From Thermofilum sp. (lineage in GTDB: Archaea > Thermoproteota > Thermoprotei > Thermofilales > Thermofilaceae), in NCBI GenBank assembly GCA_020833575.1, contig JAJHRT010000004.1:1-32296 (forward strand): a stretch of 32,296 bases of DNA. The letters run 5' to 3'. Position numbers and translations under genes: made by a program. This document shows, one piece after another, positions 7,835-14,803 of this stretch. The notes beneath the pieces are model-generated. The model had not been told where the DNA came from. It saw only the letters and a list, made by a program, of their open reading frames with translations, and made no database searches. The stretch's first letter is position 1; every line of letters starts with the position of its first letter.

Positions 7835-7874
7835 CCGGTAAACCATTCTTTTTTCGCGTAAAGCATTTTACCGG
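7835..7874. promoter_or_regulatory. Inverted repeat CCGGTAAA/TTTACCGG between iolN- and gyaR-like genes
   Basis: Perfect 8-bp arms at 7835-7842 and 7867-7874 flank a 24-nt spacer that contains TTCTTTTTTCG. The spacer's T-run could end the upstream transcript. The right arm merges with CCGGTTATA (7871-7879), shared with the iolM promoter region. It could be a terminator, an operator or both. Confidence 0.45.
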
Positions 7875-7897
7875 TTATACTGCAGAGGGCGAGCGCT

Positions 7898-8911
7898 ATG
7901 GCCAGGCCCAAGGTGTACGTCACGAGGATAATCCCGGAGCCCGGTCTTTCCATCTTGAAGGAGTGCTGCGACGTCGAGGTTCACCCATCGAAGGAGCTGC
8001 CGCCCTCCCGCCAGGAGCTCCTGGAGAAGGTTAGAGACAAGGACGGTCTCCTCTGCCTCTTAACGGACAAGATAGATAGAGAGGTCTTCGACGCTGCCCC
8101 GAACCTGAAGGTGGTGAGCACCTACAGCGTCGGATTCGACCACATAGACGTGGCTGAGGCGACGCGCCGTGGCATCTACGTCACGCACACGCCAGGTGTG
8201 CTCACAGATGCCGTGGCGGAGTTCACGGTGGGTCTCATCCTCGCGGTCACGAGGAGGATCGTGGAGGCCGACAAGCTCATCAGGAGCGGTGGCTGGGACA
8301 AGCCCTGGCACCCCTACTTCCTAACGGGGCCTGAGCTCAAGGGCAAGACGATAGGGCTGATAGGGCTCGGCAGGATAGGTGTCGCGGTCGCGAAGAGGCT
8401 GTCCTCCTTCGACGTGAGGATACTCTACTACGACATCGAGAGGCGCTGGGACGTCGAGACTGTGCTGAACATCCAGTACGCCGACATCGACACGATCCTG
8501 AGGGAGTCGGACATAGTGTCGCTTCACGTGCCACTTACGAAGGACACGTACCACTTGATCAACGAGGAGAGGCTGAGGAAGATGAAGAAGACCGCCTACC
8601 TCATCAACACGGCGAGGGGCGCTGTAGTGGACACGGAGGCGCTGGTTAAGGCTCTAAAGGAGGGCTGGATAGCTGGGGCTGCCCTCGACGTGTTCGAGCA
8701 GGAGCCGCTGCCCCCCAGCCACCCGCTCACCAGGTTCGAGAACGTCGTCCTGACCCCGCACATCGCGAGCGCGACGATCGAGGCGAGGCAGAGGATGGCC
8801 GAGCTTGCCGCGAAAAACCTCGTAGCGGTGCTGAAGGGCGAGATGCCGCCGGCACTGGTCAACAAGGAAGTGCTCTCAGTGAGGCCGCTCGAGAAAGTGA
8901 AGATGATATAG
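7898..8911 (+). CDS. gyaR: Glyoxylate/hydroxypyruvate reductase (D-2-hydroxyacid dehydrogenase family)
   Basis: A 337-residue D-isomer-specific 2-hydroxyacid dehydrogenase. The Rossmann loop GLIGLGRIG is at residues 153-161. The catalytic triad is Arg240 (NTARGAVVD), Glu269 (DVFEQEP) and His288 (TPHIAS). Length and motif spacing match archaeal glyoxylate reductase (GyaR of Thermococcus litoralis), which reduces glyoxylate and often hydroxypyruvate. The ATG has GAGGG 9-14 nt upstream. It follows the inositol-type genes in the same direction after 66 nt. It may reduce a 2-keto acid from that pathway, but that link is inferred. A small AGGA/TCCT hairpin followed by CTTATTT lies just after the stop (8916-8937). 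Confidence 0.9.
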   Translation: MARPKVYVTRIIPEPGLSILKECCDVEVHPSKELPPSRQELLEKVRDKDGLLCLLTDKIDREVFDAAPNLKVVSTYSVGFDHIDVAEATRRGIYVTHTPGVLTDAVAEFTVGLILAVTRRIVEADKLIRSGGWDKPWHPYFLTGPELKGKTIGLIGLGRIGVAVAKRLSSFDVRILYYDIERRWDVETVLNIQYADIDTILRESDIVSLHVPLTKDTYHLINEERLRKMKKTAYLINTARGAVVDTEALVKALKEGWIAGAALDVFEQEPLPPSHPLTRFENVVLTPHIASATIEARQRMAELAAKNLVAVLKGEMPPALVNKEVLSVRPLEKVKMI

Positions 8912-8993
8912 CGCCAGGAGTGAAACTTCCTCTTATTTACCCGCCCACGGCGTAGGCACGTCTTTTTTATCCCGCCATTGCTCTGTGCTCTGC

Positions 8994-9887
8994 GTGAGTA
9001 GTACCTGGCGCGAGGTGCGTAGGGTAGTAGAGCAGGCCGATGTTGTTCTAGAGGTTGTTGACGCGAGAGACCCCTGGGGGACGAGGGTGCTCAAGGTTGA
9101 GAGGCTGGCGGAGGAGCTGGGGAAGCCGCTAGTCATAGTGATCAACAAGGCCGACCTCGTTCCCAAGGAGGTGCTGGACAAGTGGGTGAGGGTCCTCAGA
9201 CGCGAGAAGGAGGCTGTGTACATAAGCGCCTCCAGGAGGCTGGGGACGAGGAAGCTCTGGGTTGCGCTGAAGAAGGCCACTGAGAAGCGGCCTATGAGCG
9301 TCGCCGTCGTGGGTCTGCCGAACGTGGGCAAGTCGACGATAATCAACCTGCTGCGGGGCTCGCACAGCGTGGGGACATCGCCTATTCCGGGATTCACGAA
9401 GTCCGTGACAAGGGTGAGGGCTAAGACGTGGCTCCGCGTGATTGACACGCCGGGCGTGGTTCCCCGGCTCGACGAGGAGGAGCTCGCCCTGAGGAGCGCG
9501 CTGCGCCCAGAGGCGCTCGAGGACCCGCTGCCTGCCGCTATGAGGCTGGTGCAGCTGATCGCGGGCAAGAAGCCTGAGGTGCTTGAAAAACTGTACGGCT
9601 TCGCCCCGAGGGGTGCGGGGCCCGGCGAGGCCTACGCGTTCCTCGAGGAGCTCGCGCGGCGGAGGGGGCTCCTGGGCAAGGGTGGGCAGCCGCTGGTGGA
9701 GGAGGCTGCGAGGGTTGTGCTGAGGGACTGGCAGAGCGGGAGGAACACGTTCTACCTGGAGCCGGAGGACTACGGGCTAGACGTGAGGGGCGGCGGGAAG
9801 GCGAGTCCACTCCGCGGCTCAGCCAGCGAGAAGGCAGAGAAGGTCGTAGACGAGAAGGCCGGCAGCGAGAAGGGAGACGTAGGGTAG
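8994..9887 (+). CDS. Circularly permuted GTPase (YlqF/YawG family), probable ribosome assembly factor
   Basis: The G motifs come in permuted order: NKAD (G4, residues 51-54), SAS (G5, 78-80), GLPNVGKST (G1, 107-115), then DTPG (G3, 151-154). This order defines the YlqF/RbgA/Nog2-like GTPases that act in large-subunit assembly. The N-terminal segment DVVLEVVDARDP is the family signature. The C-terminal ~70 residues include a helical domain and a Lys/Glu-rich tail. GTG 8994 is preferred because a TTTTTTAT box lies about 26 nt upstream; GTG 8985 would add three residues. The 3' end overlaps the convergent prepilin peptidase gene by 69 nt, and this overlap encodes the charged tail. Confidence 0.9.
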   Translation: MSSTWREVRRVVEQADVVLEVVDARDPWGTRVLKVERLAEELGKPLVIVINKADLVPKEVLDKWVRVLRREKEAVYISASRRLGTRKLWVALKKATEKRPMSVAVVGLPNVGKSTIINLLRGSHSVGTSPIPGFTKSVTRVRAKTWLRVIDTPGVVPRLDEEELALRSALRPEALEDPLPAAMRLVQLIAGKKPEVLEKLYGFAPRGAGPGEAYAFLEELARRRGLLGKGGQPLVEEAARVVLRDWQSGRNTFYLEPEDYGLDVRGGGKASPLRGSASEKAEKVVDEKAGSEKGDVG

Positions 9888-10493
9888 TAGGACGCTGGCC
9901 CAGAACCTCTCTGCTGGCGGGATGTTCTCGGCTGGCTTCACGGCGACTCTGAGCAGGGGCTCCCCCCTCGCACCAGAGGAGGGGATGTACATGTGCTGCT
10001 TCGCCACGTACTCCTCCGCTGTGACGTAGCGCATCGTGAGGAGGGCGGCTACCTTGGTTGGAAGGCTCTGCCCCCTGAGGGCTTCGAGCGCACCCCTCCT
10101 GATGTTCTCTGCGGCGTTCCAGAGCGTGTAGAGCAGCGCGAGCACGCCTGCTGCAATCACAGCGCTAGCGGGCGGAATGAGGCAAGGCAGGGTCATGCGC
10201 GTGGGCGGCTCGAACAGGCCTATGAAGGCCAGGGCTATGGCGTCAGCCTCGCCCGCCAGCCTTGCCAGCTGGGTTAGGAGCGCGACTAGCAGAGCCAGGA
10301 GCAGCGAGAGCAGGTGCAGCTCCAGGGCGTAGAAACCCCTTATGTGCAGGTAGAGGAGCGGCGGGGCTGCGGCTAGGCTCCCCGCGAGCCAGATCTTGTC
10401 ATCCACCTCCCTCGTCTTGTAGTCGCTCACGCCAGCTGCCAGAAGCGTGGCCAGCACAATAGCCCGCCTAGCTAGGTCTAAGAGCTGCTCCAC
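9819..10493 (-). CDS. A24-family prepilin peptidase-like membrane aspartyl protease
   Basis: A 224-residue polytopic membrane protein with the two aspartates of the type IV prepilin peptidase family: Asp24 in GVSDYKTREVDDKIW and Asp84 in AGEADAIAL, a variant of GxGD. Such enzymes (PibD/FlaK in archaea) cleave class III signal peptides of archaellins and pilins at the membrane. Hydrophobic segments lie at about 10-22, 36-50, 58-78, 106-124 and 200-222, with a soluble insert at about 130-195. It starts at GTG 10493 with a TATTTATTC box about 29 nt upstream. No pilin gene is nearby. GEAD instead of GxGD is a small departure within the family. Confidence 0.8.
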   Translation of the reverse strand: MEQLLDLARRAIVLATLLAAGVSDYKTREVDDKIWLAGSLAAAPPLLYLHIRGFYALELHLLSLLLALLVALLTQLARLAGEADAIALAFIGLFEPPTRMTLPCLIPPASAVIAAGVLALLYTLWNAAENIRRGALEALRGQSLPTKVAALLTMRYVTAEEYVAKQHMYIPSSGARGEPLLRVAVKPAENIPPAERFWASVLLPYVSLLAAGLLVYDLLCLLAG

Positions 10494-10541
10494 GAAGACT
10501 GAAGAAGGACTGCTGAATAAATAGGCCGCGCGCCGACCGCG

Positions 10542-10871
10542 CTAGAAGCCGAAGAGAGCGGCAAGTCCCTCCTCGATGCTCTCCTCAGGCGGTGCCTCCT
10601 CCTTCTCCTCTTTCTTCTTCTCTTCGGCAGGCTTAGCCTCCTGCGCTGGGGCTGTGGCAGGTGCCGCAGGCGCGGCTGCCACGGGGGCTACGGGCAGCGC
10701 AGCCGTCTTGAGGGCTTCGGCGATGTTCACCTCCCTCAGGGCGGCGACCATGGCCTTGAGCCTGGCCTCGTCGACCTGCACCCCCGCTGCCTCTAGGATT
10801 CTTCTCACACTCTCCTCCGTTATCTCGCGCCCGGCGTGGTACAGTATCAGGCTTGCGTAAACGTATTCCAT
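10542..10871 (-). CDS. rpl12: Large ribosomal subunit protein P1/L12 (archaeal type)
   Basis: A 109-residue acidic stalk protein. It has the N-terminal dimerisation domain MEYVYASLILYHAGREI, an Ala/Pro-rich hinge at about residues 63-85, and a Lys/Glu-rich stretch. The invariant C-terminal tail EEGLAALFGF binds translation factors. It begins at ATG 10871. A CTTTTAAAG box at about 10903-10911 gives a short leader of about ten nt. In many archaea it follows the L1 and L10/P0 genes. Here its upstream neighbour on the same strand is a DUF354 protein, so it appears to be a stand-alone transcription unit. Confidence 0.97.
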   Translation of the reverse strand: MEYVYASLILYHAGREITEESVRRILEAAGVQVDEARLKAMVAALREVNIAEALKTAALPVAPVAAAPAAPATAPAQEAKPAEEKKKEEKEEAPPEESIEEGLAALFGF

Positions 10872-10903
10872 GGTTACCGCCGCTCTGCTCCGCGAATCGG
10901 GCC

Positions 10904-10910
10904 TTTAAAA
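10904..10910 (-). promoter_or_regulatory. TATA box of the L12 gene
   Basis: On the minus strand this reads TTTTAAA within AATACTTTTAAAGG, about 35 nt upstream of the ATG at 10871. It is one of the strongest box A matches in the window, as expected for a highly expressed ribosomal gene. Confidence 0.55.
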
Positions 10911-10936
10911 GTATTGCGCGCGGCGCGCTATGCGTG

Positions 10937-11989
10937 TCAGCCCCCTACAGCAGCGCGCACAGCGTCCGCAAGCACGCGGACCGGATCCTGGAAGGTCTCC
11001 TTCAAGCGGGCAAGCACCTGCTCCCAGCTCCTCGGCTGGCGCCCTCGGCGCGCCAGCAGGCCGAGCTTGTCTCGGCTCAGGGGGGGCTGGTAGAGGGGGA
11101 AGCCCCTCAACTTGAAGTACTCGAAGACGGAGAGCCTGCCGGGGTAGGTGCTGACTGCTGGCGTGCCGAGGAGGGCGGCTTCGACAGCCATGGTGCCTCC
11201 CCCGGTTATGACGAGCGCTGCGTAGAACTCGAGGCTGAGGAGGTCCGTGGGCTTCTCCAGGAACTTCACCCTTCCTGTCCATGGTGCTAGGGCGCGCCTC
11301 GCTGCGCGGGCTTGGTCGGGGTAGCGCGGGTAGACCAGCAGGCTCAGGTCGGTGGTCTTCAGCAGGTGCACAGCGAGCTGGAGCGGCGCTTCGAAGGCCG
11401 CGCGCCTGGATGGGTAGTAGTAGGCTTTTTCCTCGCCGAGCCTCACGACAGCGTAGTTGAGGGGCTCCAGCCCTAGCTCCTCGAGGTGGTGCTCCCTGGG
11501 TCCCTCCCCTCTGAGCACCCTGGCGAGCTCGAATACCCCTTCGAAGGTAACGAGTGTTGTGAGACCCGCGTAGGCGGAGAGCTCCTGGGCGATGAAGCTG
11601 GGGATTACGACGAGCCTGGAGAGCGGTAGGGCGAGCCTGTTTACAGCGTCGGAGTGCGGTGAGTCAGTAGCGGCAACGGTGGGTATGCCGAGCCCGAAGG
11701 CTACCCTAGAGGAGTCAGGGCTTACGAACGTCACGTGGACATCAGGGGCCTCGCTCAGGGCTATCCGTGCGAGCCTGCGCGACCTCTCGATGCTCTGCCT
11801 GAGTTTCCCAGCTAGGCTGCGGCCACCGTGCCTGCCGACCACGTAGAACTTCCTCCACAACCTGCGCGCCAGCTCCACGTTGAGGTCGTAGTCCCTCGTC
11901 GTGAGGAAGACATCCCCGGGGAGCTCCGCCTGGAGATAGGAGAAAAGCACGACCTGCTTCGGCGTCAGCGCCTCTACCCAGACCCTCAC
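10937..11989 (-). CDS. DUF354 family protein (glycosyltransferase-like fold)
   Basis: A 350-residue protein that matches the archaeal and bacterial DUF354 family in overall pattern. The N-terminal Rossmann-like half includes VFLTTRDYD, FYVVGRHGG and VHVTFVSPDSSRVAFGLGIPTVAATDSPHS, split here as VHVTFVSPDS and SRVAFGLGIPT. The C-terminal half contains ALVITGGGTMAVEAALLGTPAVSTYPG, split here as LVITGGGTMAVEAALLG and TPAVSTYPG, the UDP-sugar-binding-like loop shared with MurG/UDP-GlcNAc 2-epimerase folds. The exact reaction is unknown. It starts at GTG 11989, 21 nt after the small membrane protein gene, so the two may be co-transcribed. No glycosylation genes are nearby. Confidence 0.8.
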   Translation of the reverse strand: MRVWVEALTPKQVVLFSYLQAELPGDVFLTTRDYDLNVELARRLWRKFYVVGRHGGRSLAGKLRQSIERSRRLARIALSEAPDVHVTFVSPDSSRVAFGLGIPTVAATDSPHSDAVNRLALPLSRLVVIPSFIAQELSAYAGLTTLVTFEGVFELARVLRGEGPREHHLEELGLEPLNYAVVRLGEEKAYYYPSRRAAFEAPLQLAVHLLKTTDLSLLVYPRYPDQARAARRALAPWTGRVKFLEKPTDLLSLEFYAALVITGGGTMAVEAALLGTPAVSTYPGRLSVFEYFKLRGFPLYQPPLSRDKLGLLARRGRQPRSWEQVLARLKETFQDPVRVLADAVRAAVGG

Positions 11990-12010
11990 CGCGGAGCCAC
12001 CGCGCGGGAG

Positions 12011-12277
12011 CTACCATGCGAGCTCTTCCCGAGCAGGCTCGGGGTTCCCGGGCAGCTTCTCCACCTCCCTAGAGATGTAGAACATGAGGGCTGTGAGCCC
12101 CAGGAAAACCGCCGTGAAGATAACGCCGATCGCGATCATCGCGCCCCTGGAGGACTCTGGCGCGTACCAGGGGTAACCGCCGAGCACGTAGTCCCCGACT
12201 ACCAGCGGCTGAGGGAACCAGTACAGGGTTATCGCCACCACCGATAGAGCAAGCACTAGGAGGGCCTTTAGCCTCAT
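12011..12277 (-). CDS. Small two-helix membrane protein, function unknown
   Basis: An 88-residue protein with hydrophobic segments at about residues 4-20 and 46-68, separated by a Tyr/Trp/Pro-rich external-looking loop (WFPQPLVVGDYVLGGYPWY). The C-terminal tail is charged (PGNPEPAREE). I recognise no family. It starts at ATG 12277 with CTTTAATAC about 33 nt upstream on the minus strand. It precedes the DUF354 gene by 21 nt. Codon use and promoter spacing support a real gene. Confidence 0.7.
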   Translation of the reverse strand: MRLKALLVLALSVVAITLYWFPQPLVVGDYVLGGYPWYAPESSRGAMIAIGVIFTAVFLGLTALMFYISREVEKLPGNPEPAREELAW

Positions 12278-12335
12278 GCGAGCCGAGCTAGAGGGGGTGC
12301 CCCGAGGTATTAAAGGGCTCCGCTCGCGGAAAGCG

Positions 12336-12341
12336 TTATAT
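12336..12341 (+). promoter_or_regulatory. TATA box of the C/D sRNA and probably of orc1/cdc6
   Basis: TTATAT within AAGCGTTATATCGG begins 31 nt before box C of the sRNA. No second TATA-like box is visible between the sRNA and the GTG of orc1/cdc6 at 12447, so this box may drive both. Confidence 0.6.
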
Positions 12342-12356
12342 CGGTCTGAGCCCCCA

Positions 12357-12432
12357 GCGAGCGTGGATGATGAAGCCGCTCCAGTCTAAGAGGATGCGTG
12401 ACTGGCTCGCGACGATCTGAAATCACTTTCGC
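12357..12432 (+). ncRNA. C/D box sRNA guiding 23S rRNA 2'-O-methylation (predicted Gm2251)
   Basis: Box C ATGATGA is at 12367-12373 and box D CTGA at 12417-12420. Outside them GTG (12363-12365) pairs with CAC (12424-12426), and GCGA (12357-12360) with TCGC (12429-12432). A D'-like CTAA (12386-12389) follows box C by exactly 12 nt, and a degenerate C' GTGACTG (12398-12404) precedes a 12-nt D guide. The D' guide AGCCGCTCCAGT can form 11 consecutive pairs (two G-U) with the 23S P-loop ACUGGGGCGGUC, putting G2251 at the fifth position from the box. The D guide pairs over CGUCGUGAG just 3' of the A-loop. rRNA sequences are recalled from E. coli, not from this genome. Confidence 0.85.
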
Positions 12433-12446
12433 CGTTCTACCATGGA

Positions 12447-13640
12447 GTGAGCGAAAAGCCCTCCCGACCTCTCTACCTAAGGGGGCTTGGGTTGAAGCTC
12501 CTGGTCAAGCCCGAGTCTCTCTCGAGCAGGTACGTGCCACCAAGGCTGCCGCACAGGGACGAGCAGGTGGACAGGCTTTACTCGCTTGTGAGGAGCTCGC
12601 TAGAGGGCGCTGCTCAGGTCGTCCAGCTCATAGGCCCGGTGGGCACGGGGAAGACTTCGTCGGACGCACTTGTCATGAGGAGGCTAGTTGAGGAAGCCCA
12701 GGTCACCCACCTCTACGTGAACCTCAAGCTGCTGAGCGAGCCCTCCCCCTGGCTCGTCTTCTCGCACCTGGCCTCGCAGCTCGGCGCGAGGATCTCCAGG
12801 AGCATCAGCGCTGGGGAAGCCTTCTTGAAGCTCACGAAGCTTATTGAGCGCGAGAGCCCGAGGCGGGTGGTGATCACGGTGGACGAGGCAGACGAGCTCG
12901 TGGGGACGCGCTCGCTGAAGGGCGGGAGGGTTGTCTACAGCCTGACGAGGCTGCAGGAGCTCGGCGTCCGCAACGTAGCTGCCGTGATCTTCATCGCGCG
13001 CAGGGAGGAGTGGAGCATAGGCCTCAGCGCAGAGGAGAGGAGCACTCTCGGGCGCTTAGTCGTGAGGTACCCGCCCTACACGTACGAGCAGATCGTGGAC
13101 ATCGTGCTGTACAGGGTTGCAGACGCCTTCAGGAGTGGAGCCTTCCTGGAGGAGGCGGCGGAGCTCATCGCCCGGGTCACGCTCGACCTGTTCGAAGGGG
13201 ATATCCGCGCGGCACTGGACCTGGCCCTCTACGCCGGGCTGATCGCGGAGAACGAGGGTGCTGACCGCGTCTCGCAGAAACACGTCGAGAAGGCGGTCGC
13301 GCAGCTGAGCGGCAGGAACCTGGTCTCCGAGGAGCTCGTGGACACGCTGTCGCGGAAGGAGAGACTGGTGCTGGCCGCAGCTATCCTAAGCGCGCTGCAG
13401 CTGGGCCAGCTCTACGTGCCGCTCTCGCTTCTCAAGGAAAGCGTGGACGCACTAGCCCGGCACGCCAACGAGAAGATAACGGAGGAGGAGAGGGATGCGG
13501 CGCTGCAGAAGCTGCACGACGCCGGGCTCCTCAAGGTGAGCGGGCCCCTGAGAGTTTACGTGGCCGCCGCGGGCTTCACAGAGCCAGGGGAGTACGCCAG
13601 GAGGGTTCTCGAGAAGCTGGGTTACGCAGCGCCGCTCTAG
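12447..13640 (+). CDS. cdc6: Orc1/Cdc6-type replication initiator
   Basis: A 397-residue AAA+ protein. Walker A GPVGTGKT is at residues 63-70 and Walker B VVITVDEADEL at 141-151 (Asp146, Glu147). The N-terminal SRYVPPRLPHRDEQVDRL (residues 27-44) is the usual Orc1/Cdc6 lead-in. A lid domain covers about 215-300 and a C-terminal winged helix about 310-397. It binds origins and helps load MCM. The GTG start at 12447 has only a weak GGAG before it and no clear TATA of its own. It lies 15-26 nt after the C/D sRNA, so the sRNA promoter may drive it. I looked for origin-recognition-box repeats or an AT-rich unwinding element on either side and saw none. Confidence 0.93.
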   Translation: MSEKPSRPLYLRGLGLKLLVKPESLSSRYVPPRLPHRDEQVDRLYSLVRSSLEGAAQVVQLIGPVGTGKTSSDALVMRRLVEEAQVTHLYVNLKLLSEPSPWLVFSHLASQLGARISRSISAGEAFLKLTKLIERESPRRVVITVDEADELVGTRSLKGGRVVYSLTRLQELGVRNVAAVIFIARREEWSIGLSAEERSTLGRLVVRYPPYTYEQIVDIVLYRVADAFRSGAFLEEAAELIARVTLDLFEGDIRAALDLALYAGLIAENEGADRVSQKHVEKAVAQLSGRNLVSEELVDTLSRKERLVLAAAILSALQLGQLYVPLSLLKESVDALARHANEKITEEERDAALQKLHDAGLLKVSGPLRVYVAAAGFTEPGEYARRVLEKLGYAAPL

Positions 13641-13669
13641 CGGCAGCGCCGCGCCGGAGTGCCTGCCGC
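13640..13669. repeat. Inverted repeat GCGGCAG/CTGCCGC after cdc6
   Basis: Arms at 13640-13646 and 13663-13669 flank a 16-nt GC-rich loop just downstream of the cdc6 stop, followed by GTGGTTTTCG. A terminator hairpin or cruciform is possible. The U-tract is short. Confidence 0.35.
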
Positions 13670-13746
13670 AGTGGTTTTCGCCGCCGTGAGCACGCACTAA
13701 GCGCTGCTTTAATCTTGGTGGGCGTAACACGGGGAGGGGTTGCTGA

Positions 13747-14457
13747 GTGGAAGTAAAGGTGGACGACAGGGAGCGCAGGTCGCCGGTGATCCCGGAGCTC
13801 GTGAGGCTGGGCTTGAAGCCTGTCTTCGAGAGGCTGGAGGTGGGAGACTACGTGGTCGGTGATGTCTACGGTGTGGAGCGGAAGAGCGCCGACGACTTCG
13901 TGAACTCCATCATTGACAAGAGGCTCTTCGAGCAGGCGAGGCTCCTCCGCGAGGCCTACGAGAAGCCTCTGATCGTGGTGGAGGGTGATCTCGAGCTCGC
14001 AGTTGCGGGTAGAGGGGTGAGGATCAACCAGGTCCTGGGCGCGCTGCTCGCGCTCGCCGAGATGAGGGTACCAGCAGTGCAGGTGTCGAGCCCCGAGAGG
14101 ACGGCGCTGATCATCTATCTGCTCTCGAGGAGGCTGGAGAAGGACAGCGAGTACCTGACGCCTGTAAAGAAGAGGGTTGTCAGGAAGGACAGCGGCAGCG
14201 TGCCTATAGCTCAGCTGAACCTTCTCGCAACCCTCCCCGGCATCAGCAGCACTACAGCGAAGCGGCTGCTGGAGCACTTCAGAACTCCGAGGCGGTTCTT
14301 CCTGGCTTCGCCCGCTGAGCTGCGCAAGGCTGGGCTTGGCCCTAGGAAGATTAGCAGAATTCTCGCGGTCCTGGACACCGACTTCACCCAGACGTTCTTC
14401 TCGCCACAGGAAAGGGAAAACGATAAAAGCGCCGAGGAGGATATGACAGAGGGATAG
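13747..14457 (+). CDS. xpf: XPF/ERCC4-family structure-specific endonuclease (crenarchaeal short form)
   Basis: A 236-residue nuclease without a helicase domain, the form typical of crenarchaea. The ERCC4 nuclease domain (1-145) has VDDRERRS (Asp6, Asp7), GDYVVGDVYGVERKSADDF with the ERK-x3-D motif (Glu44, Arg45, Lys46) and SIIDKRLFEQ. A tandem helix-hairpin-helix region (about 160-222) includes LLATLPGISSTTAKRLLEHF, split here as LLATLPGISS and TTAKRLLEHF. Relatives cleave 3' flaps and nicked junctions with PCNA. The tail has DFTQTFF, which does not fit the PIP spacing. GTG 13747 is preceded by GGGGAGGGG. The MIP18-family gene follows after 4 nt and is probably co-transcribed. Confidence 0.93.
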   Translation: MEVKVDDRERRSPVIPELVRLGLKPVFERLEVGDYVVGDVYGVERKSADDFVNSIIDKRLFEQARLLREAYEKPLIVVEGDLELAVAGRGVRINQVLGALLALAEMRVPAVQVSSPERTALIIYLLSRRLEKDSEYLTPVKKRVVRKDSGSVPIAQLNLLATLPGISSTTAKRLLEHFRTPRRFFLASPAELRKAGLGPRKISRILAVLDTDFTQTFFSPQERENDKSAEEDMTEG

Positions 14458-14461
14458 AGCC

Positions 14462-14767
14462 TTGGCTGGGATAAGAGAGGAAGATGTGATCAACGCCCTG
14501 AGGGAAGTCTACGACCCAGAGCTGCCCTTCAACGTGGTGGACCTGGGGCTTGTGTACGGCGTCGAGGTAAACGGGAGGAAGGTAAAGGTGAAGATGACCC
14601 TGACCGCCATCGGCTGCCCCCTCTCCGTCTACCTAGTTGACATGGTGGAGGAGACTATCAAGCAGAAAATACCGGAGGTGGAGGACGTAGAGGTGGAGCT
14701 CGTCTTCGATCCTCCCTGGACACCCGACCGCATGGCCCCCGAGGTCAGGCGGCTCCTGGGGCTCTAG
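14462..14767 (+). CDS. MIP18/SufT-like (DUF59) iron-sulfur assembly protein
   Basis: A 101-residue DUF59 protein. It has the family segment YDPELPFNVVDLGLVYGVEV, split here as YDPELPFNVVD and LGLVYGVEV, and the conserved Cys52 in TLTAIGCPLS. The VELVFDPPWTPDRM motif ends the fold. Relatives (SufT, PaaD, CIA2/MIP18) assist Fe-S cluster maturation. The TTG start at 14462 is accepted because it follows GAGGG at 14450-14454 and no better start keeps the N-terminal helix. It lies 4 nt after the XPF nuclease gene. Confidence 0.88.
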   Translation: MAGIREEDVINALREVYDPELPFNVVDLGLVYGVEVNGRKVKVKMTLTAIGCPLSVYLVDMVEETIKQKIPEVEDVEVELVFDPPWTPDRMAPEVRRLLGL

Positions 14768-14775
14768 CGGGCGGC

Positions 14776-14802
14776 GTGCCAGCCCCTCGGCCGAGTTGGC
14801 AC
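14776..14802. promoter_or_regulatory. Nested inverted repeat before the methyltransferase gene
   Basis: GTGCCA (14776-14781) and TGGCAC (14797-14802) pair perfectly around a 15-nt loop, which itself contains the palindrome CTCGGCCGAG (14786-14795). It fills the 36-nt gap between the MIP18-family stop and the next GTG. It could be an mRNA hairpin or a protein-binding site. Confidence 0.4.
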
Positions 14803-14803
14803 G

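Noticed and set aside
12278-13760. Replication origin next to cdc6
   Set aside because: I saw no repeated origin-recognition-box sequence and no AT-rich unwinding stretch; the upstream gap is filled by the sRNA and promoters.
14380-14410. PIP box in the XPF nuclease tail (DFTQTFF)
   Set aside because: The Gln to aromatic spacing does not fit QxxLxxFF, so PCNA binding is not claimed from this motif.
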